Source of the DNA: Haloferax sp. Atlit-12N
GTDB lineage: Archaea; Halobacteriota; Halobacteria; Halobacteriales; Haloferacaceae
DNA: 64,000 bases
Direction: 5' to 3'
NCBI RefSeq assembly: GCF_003383095.1
Contig: NZ_PSYW01000004.1
Location: forward strand, 186,001-250,000
Made by a program: the position numbers and the translations under genes. Each line of letters opens with the position of its first letter. The first letter of the stretch is position 1. Below, piece by piece: positions 9,257-16,919 of the stretch. Under the pieces are notes generated by a model. It was not told where the DNA came from and did no database searches. It saw only the letters and a list, made by a program, of their open reading frames with translations.

Positions 9257-9260
9257 GTGA
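9129..9260 (+). CDS. Possible short leader ORF ending in GTGA at the beta-helix start
   Basis: ATG at 9129 opens 43 codons that end with TGA at 9258-9260. This overlaps the GTG (9257-9259) of the beta-helix lipoprotein as GTGA. The product is Arg/Ser-rich (MCNRRRSLSLQLSSR...) and matches no family I know. It may serve only for translational coupling, or it may be chance. The only support is the position 26-35 bases after a weak TATA-like element and the exact stop/start overlap. Confidence 0.25.
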   Translation: MCNRRRSLSLQLSSRPSRRLDSDARRILDSHRGRPERTEVPRR

Positions 9261-10687
9261 AGCGTAGAACCTACCTGAAGACGCTCGGCGCGGTCGGCGT
9301 CGGTGCCGCGCTCGCCGGCTGTAACATGCCGGACGAGGAGACGCCGACGGAGACGCCGACGACCGAGGAGACGCCCACGCCCGAACCCGACATCACCGTC
9401 TTCAACGCGGTCGAGGACCTCGGGATGGACCCAACGGGTCAAGAACCGGTCGACGACATTCTCGACGGGGCGTACGGCGACGACACGGCCGTCGAGTTCC
9501 CGCCCGGTGACTACCTCATCACCCGCGAGCACGACTGGGACCGCGGCGTCTCGAACTTCCAACTCGTCGGCCTCGGCGACTCGCACAAAGACGTGCAGTT
9601 CGTCTTCCCGCCGGCGGACCCCGGCGAGCGGTTCCGGATGTTCCGAATCACGAGCGGGGACCACCACGTCCTGAAGAACTTCTCCGTCCAGCAGACCGAC
9701 GACGACACCACGAGCGCCGATATCTGGCTCGCCAACGACGACGGCGCGCTCATCGAGGACGTCGAGTGGCTCGGCCGTACCCCCACGGACAGCCACGCGC
9801 GCGACCAACTGCTCCTCTTCGACTGTACTTCGGTGGAGGGCGTCAACGTCATCCGTCGCGTCTACATGCGCGAGGGCGCGGCGCTCCCCGGCTACCCGAA
9901 CGGCGTCGCCGGGATTCGCATCACCGAACGGTCGGTCGGCGAGGTCAGGATGATAGACTGCCACATCGAACAGCGCGGGTCGTCGTCGTTCCGCGCGACC
10001 CACACCCGCGGCGTCCTCCGCGTCGAGGGCGGGCTGTTCAAGAACAACGACAACACCAACATGCGCATCTCCGCGGGCGACCATCCGACCAAGAGTTCGT
10101 GGATTAAGGGCGCGACAGTCATCGTCGACGCCGACAACCTCAACGAACACGCCCGCGAGGGGGACAGACTCGACAGCCCCGAAGGGCTCCGCATCGACTC
10201 GACGGGCCACGGCTACACGGGTGTTCTCATCGAGGACTGCGATTTCATCTTCCGGTCGAGTCCGTCCTCACCGGGCATCATCACCGCTCCGACGTACGGG
10301 AGCCACGGCGGCTTCACCCTGCGCAACTGCCGCATCGTCAACGACACGGGCGTCCAGACCATCTACGCGGGACCGGTCGACACCGACATCGCGCGGGAAC
10401 CGTGGGGGATGGTCCTCGACAACGTCACCATCTCGGGGGCGTGCGAGAGTCAGCCCTACGGCTCTGCGGTCGTCGTCGACGAGAACCGAAACGGCTCCCG
10501 CATCGTCGATAGCTGTATCCACCTGCCGAACGGCCGGGTCGGCGGCGTGCTCGTCAACCGCGCGTCGAACTGCGCCGTCGAGTCATCCAGCATCAACGTC
10601 AGCGGCCCGCCGACGCGGACCCGCGGCGTCGAACTCCTGCTCGATAACGTGTCCTACACCGCGACCTGCGCGTTCCGCGACGAGTGA
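9257..10687 (+). CDS. Secreted beta-helix lipoprotein, paralogue of the 2070-4820 protein
   Basis: The product has 476 residues from the GTG at 9257, chosen because it directly begins a Tat lipoprotein signal (VKRRTYLKTLGAVGVGAAL, then AGC). A Thr/Pro/Glu linker (ETPTETPTTEE) follows, then a right-handed beta-helix core that aligns along its length with residues about 60-490 of the first beta-helix protein (shared EDVEWLGRTPTD, CHIEQRGSSSFRATHTRG and GFTLRNCRI). It lacks the four C-terminal repeat domains. It is therefore membrane-anchored, whereas the first paralogue appears to be released or otherwise retained. Function is unknown; the fold allows polysaccharide lyase, epimerase or structural roles. 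The frame is open upstream to 9131, but that extension is low-complexity and would bury the signal peptide. Confidence 0.85.
   Translation: MKRRTYLKTLGAVGVGAALAGCNMPDEETPTETPTTEETPTPEPDITVFNAVEDLGMDPTGQEPVDDILDGAYGDDTAVEFPPGDYLITREHDWDRGVSNFQLVGLGDSHKDVQFVFPPADPGERFRMFRITSGDHHVLKNFSVQQTDDDTTSADIWLANDDGALIEDVEWLGRTPTDSHARDQLLLFDCTSVEGVNVIRRVYMREGAALPGYPNGVAGIRITERSVGEVRMIDCHIEQRGSSSFRATHTRGVLRVEGGLFKNNDNTNMRISAGDHPTKSSWIKGATVIVDADNLNEHAREGDRLDSPEGLRIDSTGHGYTGVLIEDCDFIFRSSPSSPGIITAPTYGSHGGFTLRNCRIVNDTGVQTIYAGPVDTDIAREPWGMVLDNVTISGACESQPYGSAVVVDENRNGSRIVDSCIHLPNGRVGGVLVNRASNCAVESSSINVSGPPTRTRGVELLLDNVSYTATCAFRDE
9956..10083 (+). repeat. 128-bp tract identical to 2814-2941
   Basis: This is the second member of the conversion tract. 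Shorter perfect blocks also occur nearby, for example the 40-base block that encodes ITSGDHHVLKNFS (around 9647-9687, matching about 2505-2545). Confidence 0.85.
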
Positions 10688-10688
10688 G

Positions 10689-10702
10689 CGGGCGTCGGCC
10701 CG
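10689..10702 (+). terminator. Hairpin after the second beta-helix gene
   Basis: A stem cgggc/gcccg with a 4-base loop lies just after the stop at 10687 and is followed by a pyrimidine-rich stretch (tattcctcc). It may be a terminator or a transcript end structure. Confidence 0.4.
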
Positions 10703-10760
10703 TATTCCTCCAGTCAGAATGGTAGCAAATCTCACCCAGTAGCATATTCTACCAGCAAAC

Positions 10761-11036
10761 ATGGCCACGTCGGTGAAGATGGACGACGACACGAAATCTC
10801 GTCTCGAACGGTTACAGGCCGAGATTCGGCTGAAGACCGGGAAGCGAGTGACGCAGCAGGAAGTCTTGGCACGGCTCGTCGAGAACGCCGTCGAGTCCAA
10901 GGCTGACCTCATCGACTCGTTCCGCGAGGAGCGTGTCCCGCTGTCGGAGTCCGAGCGCGAGCAGTTCCACGACGGGATGGTCTCGTCTGGCGTCACGACG
11001 ACCGAAGAAGACATCGACGACGTGCTGTACGGATGA
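10761..11036 (+). CDS. vapB: VapB-type antitoxin
   Basis: The product is 91 residues. Its N-terminal 55 residues (TSVKMDDDTKSRLERLQAEI, then TQQEVLARLVENAV) fit a ribbon-helix-helix DNA-binding fold. The acidic C-terminal part, which ends DIDDVLYG, would wrap the toxin. The ATGA overlap with the PIN gene at 11033 is the classic antitoxin-toxin arrangement, and the antitoxin probably represses its own operon. Start ATG 10761 lies a short way after the second beta-helix gene but reads as a separate unit: gcatattctacc at about 10742-10753 is too close to be its TATA, and ggtagcaaatctc upstream is a weak candidate. Confidence 0.8.
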   Translation: MATSVKMDDDTKSRLERLQAEIRLKTGKRVTQQEVLARLVENAVESKADLIDSFREERVPLSESEREQFHDGMVSSGVTTTEEDIDDVLYG

Positions 11037-11461
11037 GCGTCTTCGTCGACACCGGCGTGTTCTTCGCGCACCACGATACGGATGCCGACCGGCACGACCA
11101 AGCCGTCAGCGCGTTCGACGACCTGTTCGACGGGGAGTTCGGACAGCCGTACACGAACGACTACGTTCTCGACGAGACGGTCACGCTCACGCGCGCTCGA
11201 ACGGGTTCGTTCGAGGCGGCGGACACCGTCGCCAGTCGGGTTCTCGGCGAGGAACCGTTCCCGAACGTGTTCGAGATGACTCACGTCGAACCGGACGATG
11301 TCCGGGCGTCGCTGGAGACGCTCCGTCGATACGAGGACCACGACCTCAGCTTCACCGATGCGACCATCGTCTCGCTGTGTGAGTCGCGTGGCATCGACGC
11401 CGTGTTGAGTTTCGACACGGCTTTCGATGGCCTCCTCGACCGCATCGAACCGGGACACTAG
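11033..11461 (+). CDS. vapC: VapC-type PIN-domain ribonuclease toxin
   Basis: The 142-residue length is typical for VapC. The four acidic PIN residues are in place: D6 (MSVFVD), E48 (LDETVTL), D109 (FTDA) and D128 (LSFD). These bind Mg2+ for endoribonuclease cleavage, in characterised members of tRNA or rRNA. It overlaps the antitoxin by four bases. The pair sits between the glycan genes and the ATP-grasp gene, with no mobile-element remains visible, so it may stabilise the region or simply be resident. Confidence 0.87.
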   Translation: MSVFVDTGVFFAHHDTDADRHDQAVSAFDDLFDGEFGQPYTNDYVLDETVTLTRARTGSFEAADTVASRVLGEEPFPNVFEMTHVEPDDVRASLETLRRYEDHDLSFTDATIVSLCESRGIDAVLSFDTAFDGLLDRIEPGH

Positions 11462-11591
11462 GGGTGTCTTCTCTGGGGTGTTCGAGCCGAGTCGTTGGCC
11501 TCGTCTACTGCTTGCGCACACCTGTCAACTGAATTTTCGCAAAAGTCGCATCCCGACTGAAATCACGGCGACGCCACGACGCCCGGCCGAC

Positions 11592-12890
11592 TCAGCGACC
11601 TCTGAAGTTGAGTCCCGGCGTCAGCGTGATACCGGTTCTCGGTTCTTCCGATTCGCCTCCGTCACCGTCGCGGTCGGCGGTCGATTCCTCGTCGGCTTCG
11701 TCGTCCCCGCGGTTGAACAGCGCGTGGTGTACGTAGCGGGCGAAGGGAACCGGGTCGTCGAGGCGCGCGAGGTCGAATCTCGGCTCGTGGTAGATGGAGG
11801 ACGCGACCTCCCAGACGGTCTTGACGAACGACGGGCGCTCGACGAGCGGCGAGTCGTCGCGGCGGACGCTCATCACGTAGCCGAGTTCGCCCCAGAGGTA
11901 GTGGGTGCCGACGCCGAGTTCGTAGCCGGGTTCGATGCGGTGTTTCTGCCCGGTCGCCTGCAACCAGTAGTAGTACGGGAAGTCGGCCCCGGCGCGGACG
12001 GTCGAGGGGAGCGACTGCCACATCCGGGGGTTGATTTCGATGAGTTTGAACTCGCCCGTCTCGGCGTCCTTGAGGTACTCGATGCATGCGAGGCCGTGCC
12101 AGTCGATGTGACCGAGGAGCTTCCGCGCGACGGATTCGAGTTCGGGGTCGTACACCGAAGTCCGGTAGACGCCGCCGCCGCCGGTGTAGGAGTTCCCGCG
12201 AATCTGGAGGTGTTGGAACGTCGCGAGTGGCTCGCCGTGGTCGTACAGCGCCGCGAACATGTACTTGTCCTCGGTCGGGACGTAGTCCTGCACGATGGGG
12301 TCGTGTTTCATCTCGGCGTATATCTCGCCAGGATCTGGGCGGTCGCCGGGGCGGACGTGGCGGACGCTCTTGACGATGTCGTACTCGTGGGGGTCGTAGC
12401 TCTCGACGTACTCGCCGGCGACGACGTTGTACCGCGGCTTGATAATCGAAGGCTCGTCGAACGCCTCGACCTCGCTGAACAGGCGGGTCCGCGGCATGGG
12501 GACGCCGGCCTCGACGGCGGCCTCGTAGAGGAGCTTTCGGTCGTGGACCCGGCGGAGCGTCTCGAAGTCGGGGACGACGAGGTCGACGTACTGCTCGAAC
12601 TCGTCGAGGTACTTCGAGAAGACGTAGCCGTCTTCCGGTCGCGTCGGAATGATGGTCTTCACGTCCGGACGGGCGGCGATGCCGACGAGGGCGTCCTTGT
12701 AGGCGACGAGGTCGTCTTTCGGGGCGGGAATGCGGACGAGTTCGTCGCAGAATCGGGACGAGGCCGCCGGCGTGTCGTCGTGTTCCGAGGCCATGACCGT
12801 GTGGACACCCCGCTCGCCGAGCGACCGGACGCAGGTGTAGTTGCCCGATGGAACGAGTACCGATTCCCGGGCGTTCGCGCGTTTGGACAT
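11592..12890 (-). CDS. ATP-grasp domain carboxylate-amine ligase-like protein
   Basis: The 432-residue protein begins with a PreATP-grasp Rossmann-like segment (ESVLVPSGNYTCVRSLGERG, then TVMASEHDDTPAASSRFCD). The ATP-grasp fold follows: lysine-containing beta strand IIKPRYNVVAGEY, a Gly-rich loop near NSYTGGGGVYRT, and the metal site CIEYLKDAETGEFKLIEINPRM, in which E-I-N-P-R is the standard Mg2+ motif. Such enzymes join a carboxylate to an amine or other nucleophile through an acyl phosphate. Relatives occur in archaeal and bacterial surface-polysaccharide clusters, where they may modify sugars with amino acids. The substrate is not identifiable. The gene converges on VapC. ATG 12890 is the first good start. 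Confidence 0.82.
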   Translation of the reverse strand: MSKRANARESVLVPSGNYTCVRSLGERGVHTVMASEHDDTPAASSRFCDELVRIPAPKDDLVAYKDALVGIAARPDVKTIIPTRPEDGYVFSKYLDEFEQYVDLVVPDFETLRRVHDRKLLYEAAVEAGVPMPRTRLFSEVEAFDEPSIIKPRYNVVAGEYVESYDPHEYDIVKSVRHVRPGDRPDPGEIYAEMKHDPIVQDYVPTEDKYMFAALYDHGEPLATFQHLQIRGNSYTGGGGVYRTSVYDPELESVARKLLGHIDWHGLACIEYLKDAETGEFKLIEINPRMWQSLPSTVRAGADFPYYYWLQATGQKHRIEPGYELGVGTHYLWGELGYVMSVRRDDSPLVERPSFVKTVWEVASSIYHEPRFDLARLDDPVPFARYVHHALFNRGDDEADEESTADRDGDGGESEEPRTGITLTPGLNFRGR

Positions 12891-13165
12891 GCCTGAAGCG
12901 TCGCGCGGTGACGGAATTAGTATGGGTTCGCTAACGGATTCAGGGTCGCTGACGGGAGTCGGTTCTGACCGCTCGACTCGGCGGTCGGAGCGCCGGCGGC
13001 CGTCCGCGACGGGGTCAGACTGCGCCGTTGGGGGTGCGTCGCGGTGGCGGCCGAACTGTGGATTCGAACGCGCCCGACTGGATTCGATTCGTGAGAGTCG
13101 AGCAAACCGACGGTTCGGCGGTGGTTATCCACAGCATACCGGGGGTCAGGCGGAGCGTCGTCGCC

Positions 13166-13405
13166 TCAGAGCACGTCGTCGTCGAGGCCGCCGGGGTCGC
13201 CGGCGGTGTCGAAGAGGTTGTTCTGGGCGCTCTGGACGAAGTCGGACTGGACGCCGTCCTCGTCGTCGACGGGGGCACCGTAGGCGTCCATTCCCATCGA
13301 GAGGAGCTCCTCGACGGCCTGTTCTTCGCTGATGAATTCTTCGTCGACGAGCTGTTCGAACTCGACGAGCAGTTCGTCCGGGAGATTGACTTCTACGACG
13401 GGCAT
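13166..13405 (-). CDS. Small ribbon-helix-helix-like protein
   Basis: The product has 79 residues from ATG 13405. It opens with MPVVEVNLPDELLVEFEQLV, a beta strand followed by a helix as in CopG/MetJ-type proteins, then FISEEQAVEELLSMGMDAYG, and ends in a very acidic disordered tail. Many haloarchaea carry such small proteins, with unknown targets. The frame is open to 13480, but the MPVVEV start begins exactly at the conserved strand. It is 275 bases upstream of the ATP-grasp gene on the same strand and is likely a separate unit. Confidence 0.65.
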   Translation of the reverse strand: MPVVEVNLPDELLVEFEQLVDEEFISEEQAVEELLSMGMDAYGAPVDDEDGVQSDFVQSAQNNLFDTAGDPGGLDDDVL

Positions 13406-13598
13406 AGAAGCGCGTTCGTGCTGGACATACTTGAGCGACCGGGTGTGAGTAATCGCGGTTTCCGGTCGGCAACTGGTCACCGATGGTGACAGTCAGCGTC
13501 GCCTGGCAGTCTCAACCGCGTGTCTTATCAGCGCACGGTCAGTCCGTCCACGCGACGAACGGCGTCGATTTCCGACGCCTCTGACCCGAGGGACCGAC

Positions 13599-14210
13599 GT
13601 GACACGCGACACAGACCCGGCGACTGAGGACGCCGCCCCCGCCGAGAGCGACGAGCTCGGCTGGCTCCCCGAGCGCGTCGACCTGCCGAGCGACGAGTGG
13701 GTCATCTACCCGCCCGGCGAGCCGCGGCCGGCGAACTTCGCGCTCCGCTTCGAGAAGTCCATCCCCGCGGTGCTCGTCGGTATCGACTCCGGCGACTCGC
13801 CGGGCGTGCACGTTCTCCCACATCCGGGCGGACTCTCCGTCTCGGCCCGATTCGGTGGCGTCGTCGACGACTCGGTCCGCGAGTTCGAGCCGCCGGCGTC
13901 CGACGCCGAGCGCGAGGCGGTCGCCGCGTGGACACAGACGTGGGTCGAGCGCGTGGACGACCGGGCCGAACGGGCGCGCATCCGGACGGCCTGCGCGCCG
14001 GTTCCGAACGCCGGCGACCGCGTCTCTCGGGCGCTCTTCGAGCACTTCGAGAGCGCGGACGCCGTCGCGGCCGCGGTGCTCGAGCGGGACACCGCCGCGC
14101 TCAGGCGCGCGTCGGGGGTCGCCGAACAGACCGCGACCGACTTGGTCGTCCACTACGGCACCGATGCTGAGTGGGAGTACTACCGGAGCCACCGCGACGC
14201 CGCCCCGTGA
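13599..14210 (+). CDS. Haloarchaeal hypothetical protein with C-terminal helix-hairpin-helix-like motif
   Basis: The 203-residue acidic protein starts at a GTG. The middle is beta-rich (RPANFALRFEKSIPAVLVGI, then GVHVLPHPGGLSVSA). The last 70 residues read as two helical hairpins (RVSRALFEHFESADAVAAAV and LRRASGVAEQTATDLVVHYG), a pattern used by HhH domains for non-specific DNA contacts. I do not recognise the family. A role in nucleic-acid binding is only an inference from the C-terminal pattern. It is followed by a lipoprotein gene 58 bases downstream on the same strand. Confidence 0.65.
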   Translation: MTRDTDPATEDAAPAESDELGWLPERVDLPSDEWVIYPPGEPRPANFALRFEKSIPAVLVGIDSGDSPGVHVLPHPGGLSVSARFGGVVDDSVREFEPPASDAEREAVAAWTQTWVERVDDRAERARIRTACAPVPNAGDRVSRALFEHFESADAVAAAVLERDTAALRRASGVAEQTATDLVVHYGTDAEWEYYRSHRDAAP

Positions 14211-14268
14211 CTCAAATCGCGATTTGACTCTCGCGTAGGGTTATTCGCGTCCGCGACGAGTAACGGGT

Positions 14269-14970
14269 ATGTCCCTGACACGACGCACGTTCCTCGGTTC
14301 GACCGCCCTCCTCTCGTTCGGTCTCCTCGCCGGCTGTGTCGGCGACGGCGGGTCGGACGACGGCGCGACGACTGACGACGAATCGACTGACACGACGACT
14401 GACGAGCCGACGGACACGACAGACGACCTCCCGGACGGAAACGGCACCGACGACGGAACCGGCGGCACCCGCCCGTCCGGCGGCCCCGGCATCTCGCTCG
14501 TCGGCGTCGACGACGCCCCCGACGTGCCCGTCGAACACGACGTCGAGATAACGGAGGACCTCGCAAACGACGACCACCCGCCGCAGGTCCGCATCACGCT
14601 GACGAACACCGGCGACGAGGTCGTCGAAGTCGGCGAGGGGAGAACCGTCTTCTTCCAGTACGTCTCGGACACGACGAACGACCTCATCTTCCTCCCCGCG
14701 GACGGCGAGTATCCCGCGGAGGCGGGCTGTTGGCGGCTCGAAGACCACATCGCCGTGACCGAGGAGTACCGGATTCTCTCGCTCGAACCCGGCGAGTCGC
14801 GGTCGGAACTGCTGAACCTCTACGGTGTCGCGCAGTCTGAGGACGAAGAGGCGAGCTGTCTCCCGGTCGGCGAGTTCCGCTTCGAGGCGGACTTCGCCAC
14901 CGGCGGGCTCTCGGGGTCTGACGACGACAGACGAGAGGCGACGTGGGGCTTCTCGCTCACGCTGGAGTGA
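14269..14970 (+). CDS. Tat-exported lipoprotein of unknown function
   Basis: The 233-residue product opens with TRRTFLGSTALLSFGLLAGC, a Tat signal with lipobox, followed by a Thr/Asp-rich linker (TTDEPTDTTDD). From about residue 75 a beta-sandwich-like domain (QVRITLTNTGDEVVEVGEGR, later LSLEPGESRSELLNLYG) resembles the immunoglobulin-like domains found in many haloarchaeal lipoproteins. Two Cys (GCWRLED and ASCLPVG) could form a disulfide outside the cell. No enzyme motif is seen. It likely sits on the outer face of the membrane. Confidence 0.75.
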   Translation: MSLTRRTFLGSTALLSFGLLAGCVGDGGSDDGATTDDESTDTTTDEPTDTTDDLPDGNGTDDGTGGTRPSGGPGISLVGVDDAPDVPVEHDVEITEDLANDDHPPQVRITLTNTGDEVVEVGEGRTVFFQYVSDTTNDLIFLPADGEYPAEAGCWRLEDHIAVTEEYRILSLEPGESRSELLNLYGVAQSEDEEASCLPVGEFRFEADFATGGLSGSDDDRREATWGFSLTLE

Positions 14971-15308
14971 GAACCGCGGGTACCGAACACGACCGTCGAC
15001 GCCACTGGTCGTTCGATAGCGCCCTCCCATCGCCGGGCACCCATAACGTCTTGAGGGTGTCTGCGGGCATTCACTCGCCCTATCGAACGGTCGTCATCAA
15101 CGCTTCTCTGCCGGAACGCAGACCCGGTGACAGTCGACGGTTCGGTGTCTCCCGAGCCGGTGGTTGTGGTCGCACCGACTGGTCTGTTCTCGGATTTGAT
15201 ACGTGGATTCGGTTCGGAGCCGTCGGTGACCACGGGCGGTCGCATTCGATATGTCGGCCTCCCATGGTCGGTCGGATATATACCAGACGGGAGAGTAATC
15301 GTCGCCGC
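14971..15308 (+). promoter_or_regulatory. Intergenic region with strong TATA box for the HTH-10 gene
   Basis: The atatatac element at 15276-15283 lies 26-33 bases before the ATG at 15309, exact spacing for a leaderless haloarchaeal promoter. The frame upstream of 15309 is open to 14943, but its translation is not protein-like and this box argues for the internal ATG. I see no gene in the rest of the gap. Confidence 0.65.
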
Positions 15309-16049
15309 ATGTCGAACGCTAGCGCACCGGATTCCGAACTCACGGGCCCGACCAGACTCACGCTCAAGGTCTGGCACCCGGACTGCTGGACGCTGGAAGT
15401 GACGGACAACGTCGACGCCGGGGTCACCGCCCACACCGTGTACAACACGCCCGAAGACACGGTCAAGGGACACTTCACGGTCTACGCCGACCGGGTCGAG
15501 GACATCGACGACTTCGTCCGCGCGACCGAGCGGTCGCGGTTGACTGACTCCGTCTCCGAGTTGAGCCCCCGCCACGAGTTCGACAACGGCGCGTCGAACG
15601 TCGGCAACACGACGCGGGAGTTGATGGTCGAGTACGACCCCGAAAACAGCATGACCGACTCGCTTCTATCACACGGCTTCGTCCACGACGCGCCCGTCCG
15701 CGTCGACGACGGCTGGGAGTACTGGCCGGTCATCGACACCGCCGACCGGGCCGACCTCCGCGAACGCCTCGACTCGCTGGAGGCGGCGAATCAGGCCGAA
15801 ATCATCGTCACCAAGGTCACTTCCGTCGCCGGCGCGAAAAACCACGTCTCGCACCAACTGGACAAGCTCTCGAACCGCCAGCGTGAGGTGTTCGAACTGG
15901 CCTGTCGGCGCGACTACTACACGTGGCCGCGGGCGACGACGACGCGGGAACTGGCCGACGAACTCGACATCTCGAAAACTACGCTGCTCGAACATCTCCG
16001 GAAGGCCGAGGCGAAACTCCTCAACCAGTACGCGGAGTCAACTCCGTAA
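15309..16049 (+). CDS. HTH-10 family (bacterio-opsin activator-type) transcriptional regulator
   Basis: The product has 246 residues. Residues about 15-180 form a sensory region with the form seen in Bat-like regulators (LTLKVWHPDCWTLEVTDNVD, then HTVYNTPEDTVKGHFTVYAD). The C-terminal HTH-10 domain begins at LSNRQREVFELACRRDYYTW and continues RELADELDISKTTLLEHLRK, the standard recognition helix of this family. Such proteins are haloarchaeal transcription factors that usually act as activators of nearby or metabolic genes. The target is unknown. The start was chosen by the TATA box 26-33 bases upstream. Confidence 0.85.
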   Translation: MSNASAPDSELTGPTRLTLKVWHPDCWTLEVTDNVDAGVTAHTVYNTPEDTVKGHFTVYADRVEDIDDFVRATERSRLTDSVSELSPRHEFDNGASNVGNTTRELMVEYDPENSMTDSLLSHGFVHDAPVRVDDGWEYWPVIDTADRADLRERLDSLEAANQAEIIVTKVTSVAGAKNHVSHQLDKLSNRQREVFELACRRDYYTWPRATTTRELADELDISKTTLLEHLRKAEAKLLNQYAESTP

Positions 16050-16160
16050 CGCCGCGACGCCGCTCGTTATTCGATTCGATAACTTTCCCACCGGTTTACT
16101 CCGGACACGGTGGTGTCGGTTCGACGGGTCGCGTCCGCGGTACCGACAGCGTCTTTTCGT

Positions 16161-16289
16161 TCAGTCGGCCCCCTGTGGCGCGCGCCACGTACAGTCAGTA
16201 CAGCGTTCGATTCTGTGTCGCGTCTGTGTCTCCGAACCGCACTCCGGGCATCGTTGGGCCGACAGTCGCTCCGTGGCTGAGTTCGTCAT
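16161..16289 (-). CDS. 42-residue zinc-ribbon protein
   Basis: ATG at 16289 encodes MTNSATERLSAQRCPECGSE and continues to TGA at 16161-16163. It contains two CxxC pairs: C14-P-E-C17 and C30-T-D-C33, with TW after the second, the spacing of a small zinc ribbon. Haloarchaea express many such micro-proteins, and some have been shown to affect biofilm or motility. It begins 30 bases after the stop of the winged-helix-like ORF on the same strand, so both probably share a transcript. It ends about 110 bases from the convergent HTH-10 gene. Confidence 0.65.
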   Translation of the reverse strand: MTNSATERLSAQRCPECGSETQTRHRIERCTDCTWRAPQGAD

Positions 16290-16319
16290 GGCTGAGTCCT
16301 CGGTGGAGTGCGAGTTATA

Positions 16320-16565
16320 CTAGTGTCTGTCCATGGGAGGGTAGCCCTCGTGAGAGGTCGAGCGAGCGTACACGCCGCAACTCCGGCTTCGGAGTTCGCC
16401 CGCCTGCTGGAGTCGGCTACAGGCGTGTTCTATCTCGATAGGATGTCCGTCCACTCCGGAGAGTATCTCGTCTATCGGCGTCGCCCCTCGGCGGTCGAGA
16501 AGCGCGAGTACCGCCCGTTCGAGTTCGTCCGTCCGCTCGTCCGTCTGGTCGTCTCTCACGCGCAC
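16320..16565 (-). CDS. Small winged-helix-like protein (start uncertain, possible frameshift upstream)
   Basis: The 81-codon frame from GTG 16565 (or GTG 16559) carries ELERAVLALLDRRGATPIDE and EIEHACSRLQQAGELRSRSC, then GVYA, a helix-turn-helix-then-wing pattern like other small haloarchaeal DNA-binding proteins. The promoter upstream (TATA at 16671-16680) does not point to this GTG but to ATG 16651, which opens a 31-residue frame (MVTTSDERAEGD...) that stops at TGA 16558-16556, overlapping GTG 16559 as GTGA. Either the two frames are translationally coupled, or a one-base change split a gene of about 110 residues. Function is inferred from pattern only. Confidence 0.5.
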   Translation of the reverse strand: MRVRDDQTDERTDELERAVLALLDRRGATPIDEILSGVDGHPIEIEHACSRLQQAGELRSRSCGVYARSTSHEGYPPMDRH

Positions 16566-16651
16566 CGACGTGCTTCCGACTCGTGGTTCGTCCCGGGCTC
16601 GTCTCCCGGCGTCCGGTCGCCTTCGGCCCGCTCGTCGCTAGTCGTGACCAT
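16556..16651 (-). CDS. 31-residue leaderless ORF upstream of the winged-helix-like gene
   Basis: ATG 16651 is 25 bases from the centre of a strong minus-strand TATA (tatataacca). The frame is hydrophilic and acidic (DERAEGDRTPGDEPG), like a typical disordered haloarchaeal N-terminus, and ends at TGA inside GTGA. The composition suggests it could be the true N-terminus of the next frame with one base lost or gained. Confidence 0.4.
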   Translation of the reverse strand: MVTTSDERAEGDRTPGDEPGTNHESEARRCA

Positions 16652-16670
16652 GCCGGTGGTGTCCGCTTCG

Positions 16671-16680
16671 TGGTTATATA
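16671..16680 (-). promoter_or_regulatory. TATA box for the winged-helix/zinc-ribbon transcript
   Basis: On the minus strand the sequence reads tatataacca. A transcript would begin near 16651, where an ATG is present, so it should be leaderless. Confidence 0.6.
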
Positions 16681-16919
16681 CACATCCCCGACTATGATAC
16701 AGGCCGACCGATGATTTGGACCGAAACTTCCCAGCCGTTGATGTTTGCTACCGGATTCTCAATCTCATAATAGAGGTCCTGAAGTGGCTTGCTATCCGGA
16801 TGTAGTCGAATTATAAAATTAATCATAACAGAGTTCACATACATTTTCTATTGACGACCCCGACCATAGTAGCACATCCGTATAACTACCTTCTGTTCAA
16901 GGGTCTGGGTAGGATTATC
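16681..16919 (+). promoter_or_regulatory. AT-rich promoter region of the NSS transporter
   Basis: The stretch 16690-16915 is A+T-rich and carries no gene. cgtataacta at about 16879-16888 is the best TATA candidate for the start at 16920. A second A+T-rich patch (aattataaaattaatcataa, about 16810-16829) could hold a second promoter or an activator site. Confidence 0.5.
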
